Shown: piece by piece, positions 7,639 to 11,117 of the stretch
How positions within the stretch are numbered: the first letter of the stretch is position 1
How the letters are laid out: every line of letters begins with the position of its first letter
Assembly: GCA_005223375.1 (NCBI GenBank)
Contig: RXOD01006149.1
Coordinates: 1 to 11,117 of the forward strand
Direction: 5' to 3'
Length of the DNA: 11,117 nt
Origin: Amoebophrya sp. AT5.2
Taxonomy: Eukaryota > Sar > Dinophyceae > Syndiniales > Amoebophryaceae
Position numbers and translations under genes: made by a program
The notes under the pieces: generated by a model
Database searches by the model: none
What the model saw: the letters and a program-made list of their open reading frames with translations, nothing else
Told to the model about the DNA's origin: nothing

Positions 7639-8002
7639 GTTAAGCGGGGCTATGTTCTTTCAACAGCTGTAGATGAAAAAGTGGCTTTATATTTTTACGC
7701 GGAGAGCGGCCATATACTTATACATCTAATTACGTAAAACTTAGCTTATTGTTATTATCGGGTATACTACCAGCGAGAGCGATCCATAACTACCAGCTTG
7801 CCGTGGAGCTACTAGCTTATGCTGTTTGAAGTTGTTGAGCTAGAACTTGAATGTTAGCCGTCGTTTTCTCGGCGAAAGTAGGATCGGCATCCATTAGGTT
7901 GCTGGTTGTGCCCTGTTCGCGTTTGTGTAATCGGGAGCACCAGCACCTCCTTAGGTCCTATATGTAGCAGGCGCAAGATTTTTTCATCGGTCAGCCTCTA
8001 AG
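7639..8002 (+). other. Intron 2 of the lectin gene
   Basis: A 364-bp GT...AG intron: donor GTTAAG at 7639, acceptor CTCTAAG ending at 8002. Phase 1 matches on both sides (A + GC = Ser), giving TTS-KAVSTGLC. The unspliced frame would stop at TAA 7641. The interior is A/T-rich with stops in all frames. I see no convincing terminal inverted repeats or target duplication here, so this may be an ordinary spliceosomal intron. Confidence 0.7.
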
Positions 8003-8874
8003 GCAAAGCCGTGTCCACTGGGCTGTGCACTGCGAACCAGGCGGACTGCACCGAGCCGTGCCCCCTCCGCGGGCAAGCTGCGGTCGCGGGGGAGGCGCCC
8101 CAGAGTCAGACGGGAGAGGACGCTGCAGCAGCTACTACTACCACGGTGGCTGCACCCGCGGCGTCAGCTACCGCTACTACTACGTCCGCGGGGACCTCCC
8201 CCCTCACAGCGGACGAGTTCGTGCAGTGTGGGCATGCTGTGTTCGGTGACACCGAGGACGGGTTTGAAGCGGGCATGGTGCACGTCGGCATGATTACCGA
8301 AACAACGCCCCCGGTCGAAATCATGGAGAAGCGATTCGTCTGCGGGGAGACGGACGCAACCGCGCCAACGGGGAGGTATATCGTGGTGCAGTAGCCGGGC
8401 GCGTTTGATGAGCAGGGGAAGAGGACGGCCGCGCTGACGGAAATACAGGTGCTGCCCACGACGGGTACCGGGGGAGCATCCGGTTCCGGGGGAGCATCTT
8501 CCGCGTCTGACCTCGCGTTGACTGGCTCTGATTCCTCGGGGAACGACGACGACGACGACGAAAAGACTGTGTACTTGGTGGTCGGAATCGTGGCGGTCGT
8601 GCTGATCTTCGTGGGGATTGGGTACGTGGTCAACCTGAACAGCACGCTCGAAGGCGGCGGTATGCACGACCGCGAGGAGGAGTTCGAGCACGCCCGCTAT
8701 CTTCAGCAACGGCAGGAGGGGGGATTTGGCGCAAATGGCCTAGGAAAAATGAAAGGCTCGGGGAAGATGGGGGGAGGGGGGAAGGGGTTCGGGAAGGGAA
8801 AGTTCGGCGGCGGAGGGGGAAAGGGGTTCGGCAAGAAAGGGTTCGGGATGAAGGGGAAAGGATGGAAATGACCG
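8003..8874 (+). CDS. PAN/lectin membrane protein, exon 3, with internal TAG
   Basis: Residues about 291-580. It starts with a Cys-rich piece (GLCTANQADCTEPC) and a Thr/Ala-rich linker. The second half of the fucolectin-like domain follows: F-V-C-G-E at about 402-406, then TGRYIVVQ (413-420), matching the conserved final F-x-C ... G-R-Y-V-x-V-Q-x-P-G strands. TAG (8392-8394, codon 421) sits exactly where one residue is expected between VVQ and PGAF. The frame then continues with TAALTEIQVLP, a Gly/Ser linker, an Asp run, a transmembrane helix (TVYLVVGIVAVVLIFVGIGY, about 479-502) and a cytoplasmic tail of about 78 residues ending in Gly/Lys/Phe repeats (KGFGKKGFGMKGKGWK) and TGA. Confidence 0.7.
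8392..8394 (+). other. In-frame TAG within the lectin domain
   Basis: The codon falls between two halves of one conserved motif (RYIVVQ and PGAFDEQ). Coding character continues in the same frame for 159 codons, with TM helix and tail. So it is either a nonsense mutation (a single-base change from CAG, AAG or TTG), an assembly error, or a decoded stop. Other genes here end at TAG, TGA or TAA without continued coding, so a general code change is unlikely. Confidence 0.85.
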
Positions 8875-9784
8875 AATCACTCTGAACCTTGTGGCGACCA
8901 ACAACCAGTCCAACCCGGTGGAATTTTAGTGTTTTGAATTGTCGCAAACAAGTGCCTGTGCTGTTTTTCGAATTGTCGCAAACAAGTGCCGGGAGCTGTT
9001 TGGTGAGAGTTTTTTGAAGCCACCAATGAGGTGGCTTCATGGTCGAGGGGGATGGGAGAGGGGAAAGGGGGATTTGCAAACGGCGAAACGGCGAGTTTGT
9101 TGCAGGGGAAAGGGTTCAGGATTCCCTTCATCCCGAACCCTGGGGTAGGGTAAGGGCGGGCTCGGGATGAAGAAGAAGTCCCCAGACAGAACAAGACTCT
9201 GAGTACATTGCTACCAAAAGCACTACTTCTAAATTTGATTTTGATGAACAATCAAATGGAAATGAACAGTCACAAGGCACATCGGCATAATGCAAACGAA
9301 CGACACATCACACTCGCATCGCTTATTATTAAGGGCAACGGCGCATAGACTGGGACTCTGCTGCTGGTTCGCCATCTTCGGAAGCAGGAAGAACGGAATG
9401 GAACAACAGAAGGATAGTGACTTCTCGAATGGAAAAAAAATATCGACTTCGATCGCGATGTGAGTTGAGTGAATTTCTCTTCGAGAGAGAGACAGAGAGA
9501 GAGAAAACCGTGCTCGCTCTTCCGTCTTCTTTCGTCTCCTCGTTCGCTCTTTCATCAGCAGGGTAGGCGATCCAATGGGGAGGGAAAGAAAATCAATCGG
9601 CAGCTATGCCCGTGGCCGTTATGTATCGTTCTCAAAACAAAAAGTGTTTTTTTGATCAAGCGAAAGGCAAAAAATGATGCGGCGTCGCGCGTCTTCTGCT
9701 CTTCTGTCGGTTTAATCGGTCCATGCCACCTGCGATTGGCAGCTGCTGAAGCCACCTGCGATTGATGCCAGCTGAAGCCGCCAG
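8875..9784. other. Non-coding stretch after the lectin gene, with small repeats
   Basis: No gene seen. It holds a 34-bp-spaced duplicate of GAATTGTCGCAAACAAGTGCC (8936-8956, 8970-8990) and a perfect hairpin TGAAGCCACC-aatga-GGTGGCTTCA (9015-9039), about 140 bp after the stop codon and possibly in the 3' UTR. An 11-bp inverted repeat CTTCATCCCGA/TCGGGATGAAG lies at 9126-9136 and 9162-9172. A purine GA tract occupies 9483-9504. GCCACCTGCGATTG is duplicated at 9725-9738 and 9751-9764, just before the next gene. The 9040-9120 part is G-rich and resembles the codons of the lectin tail. Confidence 0.6.
9015..9039 (+). other. 10-bp perfect hairpin, candidate 3' UTR element
   Basis: TGAAGCCACC pairs with GGTGGCTTCA around a 5-nt loop. 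It is preceded by a T-run and lies about 140 nt downstream of the lectin gene stop codon. It could be an RNA structure in the 3' UTR. No family is recognised. Confidence 0.4.
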
Positions 9785-10059
9785 ATGGGAAGGCTCGCCC
9801 AGATTCTCTACTCCAGTGACGTGCCACCCCCGACCGACCCCTCGAGCGCGGCCATCACCAAGCGCACGAGTTTCTTTCCCACTTTCGACTGGTTTTCCTC
9901 GTCCAGCCCCCTCCATCCCTCCCAAATGGGAAAGGGGAAGAAGAAAAAGAACGAGGGGAAGGACTTTCCCGAGCCCCTCCTCGCGGGATTCACGGAGGCG
10001 GGGAAAAAGTGCAGCTGCACGGCCGTGCCGCCGAACTTTGGCGATCCGCCGCACTTCAA
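9785..10059 (+). CDS. Hypothetical helical protein, exon 1
   Basis: First exon of an unrecognised gene that continues past the window. ATG 9785 (CCAGATGGG) opens a 275-nt exon with strongly G/C third positions. A TGA lies in frame 9 nt upstream, so the start is either this ATG or a splice acceptor at CCAG. Residues 1-91 begin MGRLAQILYSSDVPPPTDPS. They include an aromatic/Ser segment (SFFPTFDWFSSSS, about 29-41), a Lys-rich basic patch (MGKGKKKKNEGKD, about 48-60), a CSC pair (about 76-78) and PPNFGDPPHF. No signal peptide or TM helix. The frame would end at TAA 10061, but splicing through the TTCAA repeat joins H-F-K-T-P-E-D to exon 2 in frame. Confidence 0.6.
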
Positions 10060-10390
10060 TTAAGTAAACCTTCAAAAAACTCAATACCATATGGTCCTAA
10101 GGCAGGCCTTGACCGATGGAGAGAGCTACGAGGATCGATCCCTGGAATGGGGGGGGAGGTGGCTGGGTATTGCATAGTAAAATACGGGTTCAGAAGATGG
10201 GGGGTTGCCTAGAGGGGTTTGGGGTGCCGGGGGAGCCAGCACCAGCGGGATGTGTTCCAGCCGCTGCGACCCGTCATACCCCTAGACAATAGTGCAGCTA
10301 CGCCCCCATGTCATCGCCGCGGAAGCCAGGATTGAGAGTTTTCGGAATTCGAAGCGGATTGAGAGTTTTTCGAAGGACCTTGTAATTCAA
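10060..10390 (+). mobile_element. Introner-like intron with TIRs and 5-bp direct repeat
   Basis: A 331-bp intron between exons 1 and 2 of the last gene. TTCAA is present at both junctions (10055-10059 and 10386-10390), like a target-site duplication, and removing one copy restores an open frame (CAC-TTC-AAG-ACG). Inverted ends: CCTTCAAAAAACTC (10069-10082) and GAGTTTTTCGAAGG (10363-10376) are complementary at 13 of 14 positions. Each lies exactly 9 bp from its TTCAA. TTA is also mirrored directly next to the repeats. The right-end block GGATTGAGAGTTTTTCG is preceded by a near copy at 10329-10344. No GT...AG pair fits the frame, so splicing would be non-canonical. No coding region inside. Confidence 0.7.
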
Positions 10391-10519
10391 GACGCCGGAG
10401 GACAGAAAACACGCGGTGAAGGAGGCTGACCGCTCCATGGCCATGGCCGAGAAGTACTTCTCGGCCGCTATTCACGAGGCGGATCTGGCGAGGACGCGCT
10501 ACCTGGGGAAGCTGAAAAG
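10391..10519 (+). CDS. Hypothetical helical protein, exon 2
   Basis: Encodes residues from K92: K-T-P-E-D-R-K-H-A-V-K-E-A-D-R-S-M-A-M-A, then EKYFSAAIHEADLARTRYLG, then KLK. It is charged and alanine-rich with G/C third positions, so probably one long amphipathic or coiled-coil-like helix. The frame is closed upstream by a TAA at 10383. The 3' end lies at the AG|G of the AGGTTT repeat, joining exon 3 in frame as K-L-K-R-F-A-R. No family recognised. Confidence 0.6.
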
Positions 10520-10760
10520 GTTTTTCGCTGGAATTCTTGATTTAATTGGTTGCTTGGTTGGCTTTGGTTGGTTGATGAACAAAAATTTCCGTATTAACAT
10601 AGGTTCCGATGTGGTCTCGCCGTCGCAACGGCGACGGGGCGACGACAGGTTTGTACCTCCACCCGCCGTCGCCCGGTCGCGGGGACCTGTTATCGAAAAA
10701 TGTTTGGGCTCGACTTTTTATCGAATTTCCAAATTTACTAGAGTGCACTGAATAACACAG
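10520..10760 (+). other. Intron 2 of the last gene, GT-AG with 6-bp repeat
   Basis: A 241-bp intron with donor AG|GTTTTT and acceptor ACACAG|GTTT. AGGTTT occurs at both junctions (10518-10523 and 10759-10764), which may be a target duplication. Splicing gives AAA-AGG-TTT-GCC. Inside are a GC-rich hairpin CCGTCGC-aac-GGCGACGG (about 10619-10637) and a 13-bp inverted repeat with one mismatch (10631-10643 and 10668-10680). Otherwise it is A/T-rich. Long terminal inverted repeats are not evident. Confidence 0.65.
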
Positions 10761-10835
10761 GTTTGCCCGCGCCCAGAACCGGTTGGAGGATGCGTTGCGC
10801 GGCGTGCTGTCCTCGTTCCGGGGGCAGTCGTATCT
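10761..10835 (+). CDS. Hypothetical helical protein, exon 3
   Basis: Reads F-A-R-A-Q-N-R-L-E-D-A-L-R-G-V-L-S-S-F-R-G-Q-S-Y and part of the next codon, continuing the amphipathic helix of exon 2. G/C-rich third positions stop at about 10835, where CT|GTTAAGG offers a donor with the same hexamer as the lectin intron 2 donor. The unspliced frame runs to TAG at 10930-10932 with poor coding character. The gene probably continues beyond the window, so the product cannot be named. Confidence 0.55.
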
Positions 10836-11117
10836 GTTAAGGGCGCAAAAAAGACACCACACCATGAACAGTTGTCTGGATCCAACATTCTGTCGGTCGG
10901 TCAGGTCGGGCGCGTCGTGCTGTCTCCTTTAGGAACAACGGTTGTGTCTATCTCTATAATAGGTTTCTTGTTGTTTTGTTTCTTATTCTTAGATGCTGAA
11001 GAACCATCCATCGATCACAGAAAGAACGTTTGTTCTGTGATCGATGGGGATGGTTCTTCACCATCTAATTTTACGCAATAGGAACTACACTATGTTTGGC
11101 ACTGAAACATTCGGAAC
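10836..11117 (+). other. Probable intron (open-ended) with hairpin
   Basis: After the donor GTTAAG there is no convincing coding sequence to the window end. A pyrimidine-rich run followed by TTAG (10963-10992) resembles a 3' splice site, but reading on in the required phase meets TGA at once. The run borders directly on the long hairpin described separately. Confidence 0.45.
10989..11068. repeat. 80-bp near-perfect hairpin
   Basis: Left arm 10989-11022 starts TTAGATG and right arm 11033-11068 ends CCATCTAA. They pair over 34 positions with one C/C mismatch (10996/11061) and a 2-nt bulge in the right arm (GGGG against CC). The loop is 10 nt, or smaller if AGAAC/GTTCT pairs instead. The arms contain GAAGAACCATCC and ATCGATCACAGAA. 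No open frame uses it. It has the size of a small foldback element or a small-RNA precursor. Confidence 0.9.

Noticed and set aside
9015..9039. Hairpin as a bacterial intrinsic terminator
   Set aside because: The T-run is before and not after the stem, and the window is eukaryotic in style.

Overview
The window looks like nuclear DNA of a eukaryotic microbe (protist). Coding segments are GC-rich with strong G/C at third codon positions. They are short and separated by AT-richer, stop-filled spacers whose ends can be matched as introns. Nothing points to bacterial operons, ribosome binding sites, tRNA or rRNA. The organism is not certain. Several introns carry terminal inverted repeats and short direct repeats at the splice junctions, which resembles the 'introner' introns known from parasitic dinoflagellates such as Amoebophrya and from a few other algae and protists. 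That resemblance is the main taxonomic hint and remains an inference.

Layout: 1-1923 has no convincing gene but holds two young tandem duplications (units of about 300 bp and 167 bp). 1924-3124 is a three-exon gene for a 114-residue membrane protein with two hydrophobic segments and a C-terminal dilysine (KKAE) ER-retrieval-like ending. 3125-3907 is a gene desert with a (TGA)n tract. 3908-4936 is a single-exon-like gene for a 341-residue acidic, helical protein of unknown function. It contains a near-perfect 28-bp inverted repeat inside coding sequence and a probable internal frame disturbance. 4937-6422 holds decayed copies of that gene's 3' end and weak ORFs. 6423-8874 is a three-exon gene for a secreted or type I membrane protein: signal peptide, PAN/apple-like Cys segment, Thr/Ala-rich linkers, F5/8-type-C/fucolectin-like lectin domain, one transmembrane helix and a Gly/Lys-rich cytoplasmic tail. 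An in-frame TAG interrupts the end of the lectin domain. 8875-9784 is non-coding with small repeats. 9785-10835 is the 5' part of a fourth gene (three exons, running off the window) for a soluble, helix-rich protein. The window ends with a striking 80-bp hairpin.

All supported genes are on the + strand. Nothing suggests that they share a pathway. The common thread is architectural: introns that look like inserted, transposon-like elements, at 2632-2998 and 10060-10390 and more weakly at 6777-7121. Exon joins were deduced by eye from reading frame, splice-like motifs and repeats, without transcripts, and could shift by a few bases.
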